64,000 bases of DNA from Chaunax sp. Z400 (GCA_037577475.1 CM075184.1:947501-1011500); one strand, 5' to 3'. Positions 1-10,912 are shown, numbered from the stretch's first letter. Notes: generated by a model from the letters alone, not told the origin. Translations and numbers: made by a program.

Positions 1-672
1 CTGAAGAACCGATGGCCAACCCTGGAGAGATAGGAAAGGAGTGGTGGTCAGCTCAGAACCTTTCTTCACCCGAGTGTCCAGAACATATGGTCGTAGGTCT
101 GATGACACAACTATAAAGTCCCACGTGAGCGTTGAAGTCCCCCAGAAGAACTACGGAGTCCCCAGTAGGGGCACCCTGCAACACCTCATCCAAGGACTCC
201 AAGAAGGCTGGGGGAAACCTCAACGTACAGGCACCGAGCCGGGGCCTACGAGTAGATCCACACCTGCTCGACGCCTCTCACCATGTGCAACTCAAGCTTG
301 GAATAGAGTACAACCCCTCTCGGGGAGCTTGGCTCCAGAACCCGTGCCATGTGTTGAGATGAGCCCGACTATATCCAGCGGCTAGTCTAGCCGGTATCTC
401 TCAACCTCATGCACCAGCTCGGGTTCTTTCCCCGCCAGAGTGGTGATATTCCATGTTCCCAAAGCCAGTTTTGGCAGCGGGGGATCGGTGCGGCAGGGCC
501 TCCGCGCTTGTCTGCCAACCCATCTACATCGCACCGGACCGCTTTTAGTCTGGCCTGTCACCTAGGACCAATATGCCATGGGAGACCCTATCAGGGGCAA
601 ATTGCCCACGGACAACACAGCTTCCTAGGACAATTCGGGCTCTCAAACCCATCCACCACAATAATTATATAG
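1..672 (-). mobile_element. Internally deleted LINE (non-LTR) endonuclease fragment, copy 1
   Basis: Read on the minus strand, this contains pieces of an apurinic-type endonuclease of a fish non-LTR retrotransposon: a start like 'WNITTLAGKEPELV', then 'VVLLGDFNAHVG' (the conserved GDFN-A-H catalytic block), then 'VSSDLRPYVLDTRVK'. Between these blocks the expected sequence is missing or frameshifted, and an in-frame stop follows 'ERYRLD', so the element is dead. The first ~40 bp of the window (up to about base 40) do not match the element. The plus-strand open frames over it (for example 41-385) are shadows. The LINE clade is not assigned. Confidence 0.8.
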
Positions 673-1260
673 ACAAAAAAAAAAAGAATAAAGCCATATT
701 AAAATGTAAAACTAGAGTTCTGACAATATTCTTTATAATTCATTTCATTTAATTCATTATTTTTAGAGTAATAAAGTCAAATTAATTTTTCCAAACATTT
801 CCATTTTCAGTTGCTATAGCTGTTCTAGCTTTATAGGGCAAAGTGACCTGAAGTTGCAGCTACGTTTATAGAGTGTAAGCCTACCTGCCGTACTGCAGCT
901 CAGGTACAAGCAGGAAGAGTAGGTAATTAAGGTAATTAAGCTAATTATTGGAAATTGAACAACTCTCTTCTTAAACATGAGGAAGTCAAAATAAAAATTG
1001 CGCAGATAGTTACAAAGCTATGTATGGTGATATGATATAGGCTTCGCCAGAATGAGAAGGTTGTAATAGGGCAGGAACATCAAGTCCTGGGTCTGAAATC
1101 ACAGGTCGGGAACAACGTGTCTGATGTTGCAGGTCTGAGACTGCATCTCTTTTTCTTTTCAGTGGCCCAAAATAGATCAGTTCTTCCTCCATTTGGAGTT
1201 AAAGAGCTAAAATCACTTCATATAGCCATGATTTCTGATGACATATTATCCACTTTTTGC
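673..1260. other. AT-rich spacer, no gene seen
   Basis: A-T rich sequence without a credible exon. Near 1080-1110 it holds short degenerate copies of a 'gggtctgaaatcacaggtc' motif related to the direct repeat that begins at 1280. The counterpart in copy 2 (38314-38895) lacks about 14 bp here. Confidence 0.5.
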
Positions 1261-1279
1261 TTTTTTGGTTTTTGAGGGA

Positions 1280-1766
1280 GCCGGTCCGCGGTTGCGGGTC
1301 CGAAATCCCGGGTCCAAATTCCGAAATCCCGGGTCCAAAGTCCCAGGTGCGAAATCCCTAATGAACCTCACTATAGCAGAGCTTTGTCCAGACTTTGTTT
1401 CTTCCCTCTGCAGGCCTGACATTTGAATCAGCTTTGTTTGTCATTACCAAAGACTGACTGTTTCATTCAAGATTTATTTGCTTTAAAATATTGAATCATC
1501 ACAAGGGAGTTCTCCTTGAAGCCATACGGACATAATATTGTCTTCAGTCCACACAAACATAAATGCAGTTTACCTCAGCGATATATATATATATATATAT
1601 ATATAAACCTTGTGCCTTTTTAATTTGTCGGTTATTGATCTATGGATCAGTTGTTTGTAAAGAACTTGCCTTACTTTTCTGTCTTTATATTTTTGTGCCA
1701 CTGTTTGTCAGTGTTTATTGAAATGGACTGTCTGTTTTTAGTGTGAATGAATTGTTCAGGATTTTA
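1280..1766. repeat. ~480-bp direct repeat, left member (copy 1)
   Basis: This block recurs at 2290-2754 in the same orientation. It opens with a GC-rich run of degenerate ~13-20 bp units built on 'gaaatcccgggtccaaa', passes through a (TA)n microsatellite (about 1580-1606) and ends at a 'gaattgttcaggatttt' sequence. A ~65-bp piece of it ('gaatcagctttgtttgtcat' onward) is found a third time at 7247-7305, after the 108-bp minisatellite. Confidence 0.85.
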
Positions 1767-2144
1767 TTTGAATGGCGTATCAGTAATAAATCTTTTTTTA
1801 AAAATCAAACAATACTTGCTGTTATTATTTCGATGGTGGAAAGTACATTTACTGAAATACTTGTGGTAGTTTTACTTGAGTATTTGTTTTATACTTATTC
1901 TCTACTATTATTATTTGTTCCTATGTTACATAAGGTTGTTTTTTGAATATGAAGCACTAAAATGACAATGAGTTCATCAACTCCAAACAGGAAGTTGTTA
2001 AGCTCTATGTATAGCTCAGAATGATAAACTGCAGACACTTAGTGATCTGAGTTTATTGGATCAAATCACAGTCCCCATAATTAGATGTTTTCTCAACAGC
2101 AGTGTAATAATAAATAGAACTTCTGACCATGTTGAACACAGCTA

Positions 2145-2228
2145 GATGTATAGCTCAGTATGATAAACTGCATCCTGATAAGCAGCAGCCCAGTAATTAT
2201 CTGAGATCGTGGGATCGAATCCCAGTTC
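2145..2228 (+). repeat. tRNA-like unit, diverged satellite relative
   Basis: This has an A-box-like 'tatagctcagtatgataa' followed about 45 bases later by a B-box-like 'gggatcgaatccc', the internal promoter layout of a tRNA or tRNA-derived SINE. It is the best-preserved tRNA-like member of the satellite family at 2776-4330. I see no complete cloverleaf with matched acceptor ends, so I do not call a functional tRNA. The copy 2 counterpart is at about 39696-39779. Confidence 0.6.
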
Positions 2229-2289
2229 CAAAATTTAGATGTTTTCTCAACCGCAGTGTAATAATAAATAGAACTTCCGACCCATGCGG

Positions 2290-2566
2290 GCCGGTCCGCG
2301 GTTGCGGGTCCGAAATCCCGGGTCCAAATTCCAAAATCCCAGGTGTGAAATCCCTAGTGAACCTCACTATAGCAGAGCTTTGTCCAGACTTTGTTTCTTC
2401 CCTCTGCAGGCCTGACATTTGAATCAGCTTTGTTTGTCATTACCAAAGTTTCATTCAAGATTTATTTGCTTTAAAATATTGAATCATCACAAGGGAGTTC
2501 TCCTTGAAGCCATACAGACATCATATTGTCTTCAGTCCACACAAACATAAATGCAGTTTACCTCAG

Positions 2567-2609
<43 letters not shown>

Positions 2610-2754
2610 GTGCCTTTTTAATTTGTCTGTTATTGATCTATGGATCAGTTTTTTGTAAAGAACTTGCCTTACTTTTCTGTCTTTATATTTTTGTGCCACT
2701 GTTTATCAAAATGGACTGTCTGTTTTTAGTGTCAATGAATTGTTCAGGATTTTT
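2290..2754. repeat. ~480-bp direct repeat, right member (copy 1)
   Basis: Second member of the direct repeat that starts at 1280. It has a longer (TA)n tract (about 2570-2604) and small substitutions. Between the two members lies tRNA-derived satellite sequence, so the block and the satellite were probably duplicated together. Confidence 0.85.
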
Positions 2755-2775
2755 ATTTGAATGGTGTATCAGTGT

Positions 2776-4330
2776 TTTCATGTTCAGTACAGCTGAGGTA
2801 TTGCTCAGTACGATAAGCTGCAGACACTTTGTGATCTGAGTTTATGGGATCTAATCCCAGTTCAAGCATTTAGATGTTTTCTCCTCAGCAGTGTGAATAA
2901 TAAGTAGAACTTCTGACCACATTCAGGAGAGCTGAGCTATAGCTCTGTAAGATAGGCTGCAGACACTTGGTGATCTGAGTTTATGGGATCAAATCCCAGT
3001 TCAAGCATTTCATTTAGATGTTTTCTCCACAGCAGTGTGAATAATAAGTAGAACTTCTGACCACATTCAGGAGAGCTGAGCTATAGCTCTGTAAGATAAG
3101 CTGCAGACACTTGGTGATCTGAGTTTATGGGATCAAATCCCAGTTCAAGCATTTCATTTAGATGTTTTCTCCACAGCAGTGTGAATAATAAGTAGAACTT
3201 CTGACCACATTCAGGACAGCTGAGCTATAGCTCTGTAAGATAAGCTGCAGACACTTGGTGATCTGAGTTTATGGGATCAAATCCCAGTTCAAGCATTTCA
3301 TTTAGATGTTTTCTCCACAGCAGTGTGAATAATAAGTAGAACTTCTGACCACATTCAGGAGAGCTGAGCTATAGCTCTGTAAGATAAGCTGCAGACACTT
3401 GGTGATCTGAGTTTATGGGATCAAATCCCAGTTCAAGCATTTCATTTAGATGTTTTCTCCACAGCAGTGTGAATAATAAGTAGAACTTCTGACCACATTC
3501 AGGAGAGCTGAGCTATAGCTCTGTAAGATAAGCTGCAGACACTTGGTTATCTGAGTTTATGGGATCAAATCCCAGTTCAAGCATTTCATTTAGATGTTTT
3601 CTCCACAGCAGTGTGAATAATAAGTAGAACTTCTGACCACATTCAGGAGAGCTGAGCTATAGCTCTGTAAGATAAGCTGCAGACACTTGGTGATCTGAGT
3701 TTATGGGATCAAATCCCAGTTCAAGCATTTCATTTAGATGTTTTCTCCACAGCAGTGTGAATAATAAGTAGAACTTCTGACCACATTCAGGAGAGCTGAG
3801 CTATAGCTCTGTAAGATAAGCTGCAGACACTTGGTGATCTGAGTTTATGGGATCAAATCCCAGTTCAAGCATTTCATTTAGATGTTTTCTCCACAGCAGT
3901 GTGAATAATAAGTAGAACTTCTGACCACATTCAGGAGAGCTGAGCTATAGCTCTGTAAGATAAGCTGCAGACACTTGGTGATCTGAGTTTATGGGATCAA
4001 ATCCCAGTTCAAGCATTTCATTTAGATGTTTTCTCCACAGCAGTGTGAATAATAAGTAGAACTTCTGACCACATTCAGGAGAGCTGAGCTATAGCTCTGT
4101 AAGATAAGCTGCAGACACTTGGTGATCTGAGTTTATGGGATCAAATCCCAGTTCAAGCATTTCATTTAGATGTTTTCTCCACAGCAGTGTGAATAATAAG
4201 TAGAACTTCTGACCACAGTCAGGAGAGCTGAGCTATAGCTCTGTAAGATAAGCTGCAGACACTTGGTGATCTGAGTTTATGGGATCAAATCCCAGTTCAA
4301 GCATTTCATTTAGATGTTTTCTCCACAGCA
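2776..4330 (+). repeat. 144-bp tRNA-derived satellite, forward array (copy 1)
   Basis: A regular tandem array. The landmark 'attcagga' falls at 2921, 3065, 3209, 3353, 3497, 3641, 3785, 3929 and 4073 (4217 with one change), exactly 144 bp apart. Each unit carries 'gctcngtaagataagctgc' (A-box/D-arm-like) and 'gggatcaaatccc' (B-box/T-arm-like), so the unit derives from a tRNA-like sequence plus a ~70-bp tail. Most units share the variants 'ctccacagcag' and 'gctatagctc'. The first, edge unit has 'ctcctcagcag'. Confidence 0.93.
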
Positions 4331-4376
4331 CAGACACACTTGACACACTTGTTTTTGGGTGGGTCTTTCTGCTTCT

Positions 4377-5090
4377 GCAGGTCCACAATCCCAGGTCAGG
4401 AATCGCAGGTCACACTTCCATAATCTCAGCTCAGATCATTACTGGTCTGCAGCTTATCATACTGAGCTATACATCCAGTTGTATTTGACATGGTTACAAG
4501 TTCTATTTATTATTACACTGCAGTGGAGAAAACATCTAAATTTTTGAAATGGGATTCAAACCCACAATCTCAGATCATTACTGGGCTGCTGCTGATCAGG
4601 CTGCAGCTGATCATGCTGAGCTATACCTCAGCTCTGCTGAATGTGGTCACAAGTTCTACTTATTATACACACTACTGTGGAGAAAACATCTAAATGAAAT
4701 GCTTCAAGTGGGATGTGATCCCATAAACTTAGATCACCAAGTGTCTGCAGCTTATCATGCTGAGCTGTACCTCAGCTCTGCTGAATGTGGTCACAAGTTC
4801 TACTTATTATTCACACTGCTGTGGAGAAAACATCTAAATGAAATGCTTCAAGTGGGATGTGATCCCATAAACTTAGATCACCAAGTGTCTGCAGCTTATC
4901 ATGCTGAGCTATACCTCAGCTCTGCTGAACGTGGTCACAAGTTCTACTTATTATTCACACTGCTGTGGAGAAAACATCTAAATGAAATGCTGGAACTGGG
5001 ATTTGATCCTATAAACTCAGATCAACAAGTGGCTGCAGCTTATCATACTGAGCTGTACCTCAGCTCTGTTGAACAAGGTCAGATACCTAC
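4377..5090 (-). repeat. 144-bp tRNA-derived satellite, inverted array (copy 1)
   Basis: This is the reverse complement of the preceding satellite. The landmark 'gtggagaaaacatctaaat' occurs at 4677, 4821 and 4965, again 144 bp apart, with a diverged unit before them. The forward and inverted arrays face each other across a ~50-bp centre, so the locus could form a long imperfect hairpin in single-stranded DNA or RNA. Because 144 is divisible by 3, one frame stays open for 212 codons (4549-5187). That reading frame is a repeat artefact. Confidence 0.92.
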
Positions 5091-5319
5091 TATAGGTAGG
5101 TATACCTACAACTCTATGACTTCATGTTTGGAACTTGTATTTATTGTATTCACAGTATTGAGGAGAAAACTGAGAGAACATCATTGATCTTGCTGATCAA
5201 TCAGTATTTGAAGTATTTTTTGTTTGTTTGGTTTTACTTGCTAAAAATCGTCTTTTTTTTTTTTTTATAGGGCACTGTTCTCATTCGTAAGAAAAACCGG
5301 ACCATATAGGAAAATGTAG

Positions 5320-5415
5320 TATAGGTAGTATCGATCCAGACTCCAGATCAGAAGGTGGCGGTAATGCACACCAAACGTTGCTCGCCAACTGCCATAAAAC
5401 AACAGAAGAAGAACC
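5320..5415. repeat. Interspersed motif widespread in fish genomes
   Basis: The sequence around 'aaggtggcggtaatgcac', followed by 'ccaactgccataaaacaaca' and 'agaagaagaa', resembles a short recurrent teleost repeat that I recognise but cannot assign to a class. The rest of 5100-5770 is AT-rich and shows no gene. The copy 2 counterpart is 42577-42672. Confidence 0.35.
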
Positions 5416-5799
5416 TTAGCTAACCTTGAGCAATATTCTGATGAGACAAGAGAAATGCAGGATTTAGGTGTTACTGCTTATAGTGTTTGTCAGGATTACT
5501 GTGTTGACTGAAGTTACAAAATGAGTTTGTGTTTACAAAAATAAGCATTGCTTCACCTTAACTTAAAAAAGGGAATGGTTTACATGTTAAAATGTTAATG
5601 TGTAAGATGTGTATATTTTATGGCTAATGCAGAAGTTTTATATTGAATTAAAATTCAATATAGTTGACAGCTGGAAATTGCAATTGCTATCTATATTTTT
5701 TTTAAATATTCTTCATCATAATATAATTTATATTATATTGACTGTAATAGTTGTATAACTTTTTTGCTTAATGTATACAAAAGAAAGGGACCGAGGAGC

Positions 5800-5905
5800 A
5801 GAGCAGCTTCCAGGTGGAACCTTTGCCAACGGAGCAGTTTTTACTTCCGGGTTGCCTTAAGGTAAGAACGTAAACATCCGGGAGAGGCGCCAAGATGGCT
5901 ACCGA
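5800..5905 (+). promoter_or_regulatory. TATA-less promoter-like segment (copy 1)
   Basis: This has an ETS-type core 'acttccgggtt' near 5850, a 5'-splice-site-like 'aag/gtaagaacg' near 5861 and a YY1-type 'gccaagatggct' near 5890. These are commonly found at initiation regions of housekeeping genes and of retroelement 5' ends. It lies just upstream of the 108-bp minisatellite and of a possible coding exon at 7388. The direction is inferred from the splice-site-like sequence. No transcript evidence is available. Confidence 0.4.
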
Positions 5906-6110
5906 GTAGGGTCGAAAAGTCGAGTCCTGCAAAAAAAAGAAGTTTTGAATGGTGAAAAACAGATAGATTCCGTGTTTAAACAACTTTTGGGACAACTAGA
6001 TTCGTTCCACTGAAGATTGACAGCAACTTGATGTCGAGTCGAGAAAAAAAGGACGTAAAAACGAGCGAGTACGTTAAATATGTTGATCTTCATCATTTGG
6101 TTTACGTTCA

Positions 6111-7236
6111 GAGGGACGGAGGTGGAGGCTCCGACTGGGGCTGTGACTGACTGGGGCTTGAGTGCGGGCTAGCCTGTACTGAGTGGATGGAGGTCAGCCG
6201 GCTCCAGGGCAGGCTGCAGAGGGACGGAGGTGGAGGCTCCGACTGGGGCTGTGACTGACTGGGGCTTGAGTGCGGGCTAGCCTGTACTGAGTGGATGGAG
6301 GTCAGCCGGCTCCAGGGCAGGCTGCAGAGGGACGGAGGTGGAGGCTCCGACTGGGGCTGTGACTGACTGGGGCTTGAGTGCGGGCTAGCCGGTATGGAGT
6401 GGATGGAGGTCAGCCGGCTCCAGGGCAGGCTGCAGAGGGACGGAGGTGGAGGCTCCGACTGGGGCTGTGACTGACTGGGGCTTGAGTGCGGGGCTAGCCT
6501 GTACTGAGTGGATGGAGGTCAGCCAGCTCCAGGGCAGGCTGCAGAGGGACGGAAGAAGTGAACGAAGAAAGAGGAAAAAAAGACGAATGGAGGTGGAGGC
6601 TCCGACTGGGGCTTAGGTGTGTGGCTAGCCGGTATGGAGTGGCTGGAGGTGAGCCGGCTCAAGGGCAGGCCGCAGAGGAATGGAGGTGGAGGCTCCGACT
6701 GGGGCTGTGACTGACTGGGGCTTGAGTGTGGGCTAGCCTGTACTGAGTGGATGGAGGTCAGCCGGCTCCAGGGCAGGCTGCAGAGGGACGGAGGTAGAGG
6801 CCCCGACTGGGGCTGTGACTGACTGGGGCTTGAGTGCGGGCTAGCCTGTACTGAGTGGATGGAGGTCAGCCGGCTCCAGGGCAGGCTGCAGAGGGACGGA
6901 GGTGGAGGCTCCGACTGGGGCTGTGACTGACTGGGGCTTGAGTGCGGGCTAGCCTGTACTGAGTGGATGGAGGTCAGCCGGCTCCAGGGCAGGCTGCAGA
7001 GGGACGGAGGTGGAGGCTCCGACTGGGGCTGTGACTGACTGGGGCTTGAGTGCGGGCTAGCCTGTACTGAGTGGATGGAGGTCAGCCGGCTCCAGGGCAG
7101 GCTGCAGAGGGACGGAAGAAGTGAAAGAAGAAAGAGGAAAAAAAGAGGAATGGAGGTGGAGGCTCCGACTGGGGCTTAGCTGTGTGGCTAGCCGGTATGG
7201 AGTGGCTGGAGGTGAGGGCTCCAGGGCAGGCTGCAG
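6111..7236 (+). repeat. 108-bp GC-rich minisatellite (copy 1)
   Basis: The unit begins 'gagggacggaggtggaggct' and recurs at 6111, 6219 and 6327, 108 bp apart. About ten full or partial units follow, including shorter variants with a purine-rich insert ('agaagtgaaagaagaaagag'). The unit length is a multiple of three, so short open frames cross it, but none has a plausible start or conserved protein. A 65-bp piece of the direct repeat at 1280 follows at once. Confidence 0.92.
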
Positions 7237-7387
7237 AGGCAGAATCAGCTTTGTTTGTCATTACCAAAGACTGACTGTTTCATTCAAGATTTATTTGCTT
7301 TAAACGTCTCCCCTGTGTTTGAAATCCTGAGGGTGAGGGAGGAAAAATGTTCAAGTATTGAATTATTATTTTTCACTTTTGTTTCAG

Positions 7388-10300
7388 AATTATGGCTCTC
7401 TGTGACGGTGCTATGATTTCAATCAAAGTTCATTCGGGTAAGTGCGAGCTGCTTGTGCTTGAGTCAGCGTTTTGCTCATGTTACCACTCAAGAGTCCAAC
7501 ATGAGAGGGAGGGGAAAAGTGGGGGGGAGATGCAGGGAGGAAGAGGATGAGGGGGGAAAATGTTGAAGTATTGAATTATTATTTTGCACTTTTGTTTCAG
7601 AATTATGGCTCTCTGTGACGGTGCTATGATTTTCATAATTAAAACATCTGTGTACTGTGCCATGTTGAATTACATACATTTACAGACAAAATATTTTATT
7701 TAGTAGTTTTATTAATAGTTCTGTATTAAAAATATGTTGACGTGACTGGTGTTGAGGGGTAAAAGTGTTTTATGAGAGCAATAGTTAGTATTCTTCATAA
7801 TTGTGAGTGAAATCTCTTGACCAGATGGAGCCTGGGCCCCATGTATCAAGGCTGAGTCTTTGGCAGCAGACTAGGACCCTTTGCTGTGAGTCCTGCCCCC
7901 TCTCATTGCCACGTTTCCACGTTTTTTGCTTGAGAGAGATTCTAAGTATTGGGTACTCTTGGATTAGACTCTGAGAACAGAGCATTGTGCACACAAAGCA
8001 TGCGGAGCCTTAAAAGGACAAGGGTTGAAACACAGCAGACAGTTACAAGACAATGTTACACAGGCTGAATGTCATTTATTGATCTTTAAAATGCCATGTT
8101 ATCAACTTCGGAAGCTCTTGCCCCAAGTCATTAATTACACATTTGCTTTAGTCAATCTGATTGACTAAAGCAAATGCATTGACGATGATAAATATAACAT
8201 TTGCGCAAAAAAAAAGTTTTAGCTCAGGGAGATGGGATCCTGACCCGCAATCCTGGAAAGCAGGTTCGAATCCCAGCTGTCTCGTTCTTTCAAAATGTAG
8301 CTTCTGTTTGACACAGCTGAGCTTCCAGAGTCTGAGGTTGATGGTTCAAATCCTGATGTTCAGATGAGTCTCTGCGTTTTGTCCTCTGAAGTTTGAAATG
8401 TCAGAAGTAGAACAGGAACAATTGTTCTGTCCCGTCTAGAGGAAACCTGACCATAGCATAAAAATGTGACTCCTCTTTCCAAACTCCAAGGATGACCAGT
8501 GTTACAACAATCAAGTCCAAACAGGATTTATTTACATTTCTTTACAAAGATACAAATTTCAAATGTTTACAGCAACTTCATTTAACAAAGTGAAGGACAG
8601 AAAATACATGAAACTTCACTTCCAAACATAAAAACGAGAGAAAAACAAAAAGGGTTTCCTTCCTGTTACAGTAATACAGAATATTTACAATATATACAAA
8701 AGAAACTTCACTACAACAATCATCTAATCACCAATTAGCACAAAGTGATGAGGCAGACAGGAAGAGGAGGAGTCACTGATGGGATCCACAGCTGTGTTAA
8801 TGAGGCGCCATCAGTCTCCTGTCCAATCAGCAGCCTCCAGGTGTAACTCTGAAACAACAGAACAAAGTGCCAGCATCAGGAGAACAAAAAAAACTAAATA
8901 GCAAATACAAGTAGACCAATTTTATGTCTTTTTGTCAGACTGAGAACATCTTGCATGATTGTTTGATATTTTTGAACATTGAGCAACACTACAAACGCAG
9001 AAAAGCTAATTATCTGAGCAGTGAGACGTTTTTCTCCACGAGGGTCTGAGATGTGTTCACAGCAACAGGGAAAAACCGAACAACACATTTTACCTAAACT
9101 ATGAGCCACTCTGCAAAAACGGGATCTCTGTTGCGTCACATGAACTCATTTGGAACACTTGGCAGCGTAATGGCGCACGCAGGAGGACAGGACGAGTCGG
9201 GGCAGCAGGAGCGACAACAGTAGGATTTTCTGTTACTTTTCATTCTGTGGAATCGGGAAACACGTTTTTTAAAGCCAAATCATTCACAAGTACAAAATCA
9301 AGACCGTCAAAAAGCAGTCGATCCCGCACAACTCCTCTAACTGTGCGCCGTATCACTATACGTATGTCTGTATGTGTTTAGCTCCTTTTACAACCATTCC
9401 TTGGACATTATTCTCAAGTTACACACATTTAAAGTGTTAAAGATTTCATTTAGATTTTTGATGCTGAGTTAAAGTCTTGCAAATAAATCTTGTCTCCCCC
9501 GCAACATGACTGAAGGAGACTTGACTAATTGTATTAAAAAGTCAAACTTAAGAATCATGTAACTTCATCATTTAATATCGTCACGTTTAACAAGCTTCAC
9601 TCTATATTGTAGAGCAAATAAATGGGCCTAACAAATGCATATTATTGAGGATTGTCATATTTAAAGTTGCAAGACGAGGTGAGATGCGTTCAGGTGTTTC
9701 TGCCTTGCAAGGAAAATGCAATGTTTTCACTAATACATTCAAAAAGCAGTAATGGATCCTTGTATCAACAATTAAAGTGAGCAAAAAACACAGCATGTAA
9801 AGATGAGGAAGAAAAGTTTGGACTTGGATGGATGGACACATACTATCCCTTTGGTGATACATTTTCTAGTAAGGAGCTTGAATGTTCCTGAGTGGCTCCT
9901 ATGGTGTTTGTCCTTTGTATTTGTTCTTAAAATATTCCAAAACTGTATGTTTTATTAAAAAATAAATATTATTTTTACCCAACACAAACAGAAGCCTATT
10001 TATTCAACTGTTTTCTCAAACTTTAATAAGGAAGAAGGCTGTAATAATAATGTAATTATTTGCTTGAACTATGACCTTGCTCCCTGTCATTTGTGATAAT
10101 TACGTGACTGCGTTGACATCTGATGTCTTTTAGCAAAAGGATGAGGCACCAGAGCCAATCACTATAATGTTATTCTATGGAACCATCCTCTAAGAACTCT
10201 AATTCATCTCAGGTTCCTTGAGTCAGAATGCTGGTTTACTTCCTAAATTCCTCAAAAGACTTTTGGTGCCCTGGGAAGCTTCCTTTGTTGGAAATGCATT

Positions 10301-10410
10301 GGTTTTTTTTTTATTTTTCAATTGTTTTATTTCCCACTTCAGATGGTGTCACCAAGAGCAGCAGGGCCACAGCCTCAAGACGGCCAAGGAGGACAACTGA
10401 TTTTTTATAA
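7388..10410 (+). CDS. Possible tiny two-exon gene (copy 1)
   Basis: The first candidate exon is 7388-7437: a pyrimidine tract and 'tttcag' acceptor, ATG at 7392, and a strong 'gg/gtaagt' donor, encoding MALCDGAMISIKVHS in phase 1. The second is 10343-10410: acceptor 'cccacttcag', 22 codons rich in Arg/Ser/Thr ('ASRRPRRTTDFL'), stop at 10408, with an AATAAA signal about 90 bp later (near 10501). The phases agree, giving a product of about 37 residues. No family is recognised. The first exon and its upstream intron are partly duplicated at about 7550-7635, where the coding part diverges after 'GAMI'. It could equally be two unrelated exon-like sequences or exons of a longer transcript from the promoter-like segment at 5800. 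Confidence 0.25.
8140..8176. repeat. Perfect 18-bp inverted repeat, 1-base spacer (copy 1)
   Basis: The left arm is 8140-8157, the spacer is T at 8158 and the right arm is 8159-8176. The arms, 'catttgctttagtcaatc' and its exact complement, match at all 18 positions. This could be a cruciform or the fused termini of a deleted transposon. It sits exactly where the repeated segment 8181-9350 begins. The 500 bp before it show no gene. Confidence 0.9.
8181..9350. repeat. 1.17-kb segment duplicated inside the unit (copy 1, left member)
   Basis: This matches 20475-21650 at a few percent divergence. It opens with two tRNA-related pieces carrying perfect B-box motifs: 'ggttcgaatcc' at 8263-8273 and 'ggttcaaatcc' at 8343-8353. 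It then has a long AT-rich stretch that reads like a minus-strand 3' UTR, a CCAAT-containing stretch near 8815-8840, and a short open frame around 9244. At about 9350 it diverges from the other member. A shorter, older relative is at 26590-26735. Confidence 0.9.
9351..10342. other. AT-rich sequence, no gene recognised
   Basis: I see no conserved domain. The minus-strand 86-codon frame at 9602-9862 has no splice or family support. The counterpart is 47057-48048. Confidence 0.4.
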
Positions 10411-10700
10411 ACAGTATAGGTTCATATGTTCAATGCTAATGTTTTCTTTCACGTGATTCATTTCTGAGTTGAAAGAAGTAAAGTTTCATGTTCAATTTTG
10501 TGAATAAATTTCAATTTATTGTTTTCTTTTAATTTAAGAATAATTGATGTTAGTGTCTGGAACATATGCCTCTCACTTTATCACAACAAGTGCAATTATT
10601 CTGCATATGTATTAGTAATGGTTGTGTTATTCTGCAGGTACAAAGCCAAACTAATTTTGTTATTCAATAAGGACCAACACGATGTAGGCACACAGTCGGG

Positions 10701-10775
10701 CAACACACACACAACACACACACAACACACAACACACACACAACACACACACAACACACACACAACACACACACA
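10701..10775 (+). repeat. CA/CAA microsatellite, short allele (copy 1)
   Basis: A compound array of 'acacacacaac' type units, about 75 bp. The Thr-His or Val-Cys frames across it are repeat artefacts. Confidence 0.95.
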
Positions 10776-10912
10776 GCCCAAAGTGTGTGGCTTGTGTGTG
10801 TGTTGCCCATGTGTGACACTGTAGACCCACAGTTTCCTCTTTGACTGGCTTTGGGGTCGTGTGAGGCCACTGTGGGCATGTGTGGGCCTAGGTGGGGCGC
10901 TACAGTGGGAAA

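Noticed and set aside
41..672. Plus-strand frames of 87-114 codons at the start of each copy
   Set aside because: They are antisense shadows of the LINE endonuclease fragment, whose recognisable motifs lie on the minus strand.
2145..2228. A functional tRNA gene
   Set aside because: A and B boxes are recognisable, but acceptor-stem pairing and a proper anticodon arm are not. The sequence belongs to a decayed satellite family.
2776..4330. A CRISPR-like regularly spaced repeat array
   Set aside because: The full 144-bp unit is conserved with no unique spacers, there are no cas genes, and the surrounding DNA is eukaryotic with introns.
4549..5187. A 212-codon plus-strand frame (and the 166-codon one at 41945-42445)
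   Set aside because: It is the inverted 144-bp satellite read in one frame. Because 144 is a multiple of three, the frame stays open and repeats the same peptide. The two copies differ by one unit.
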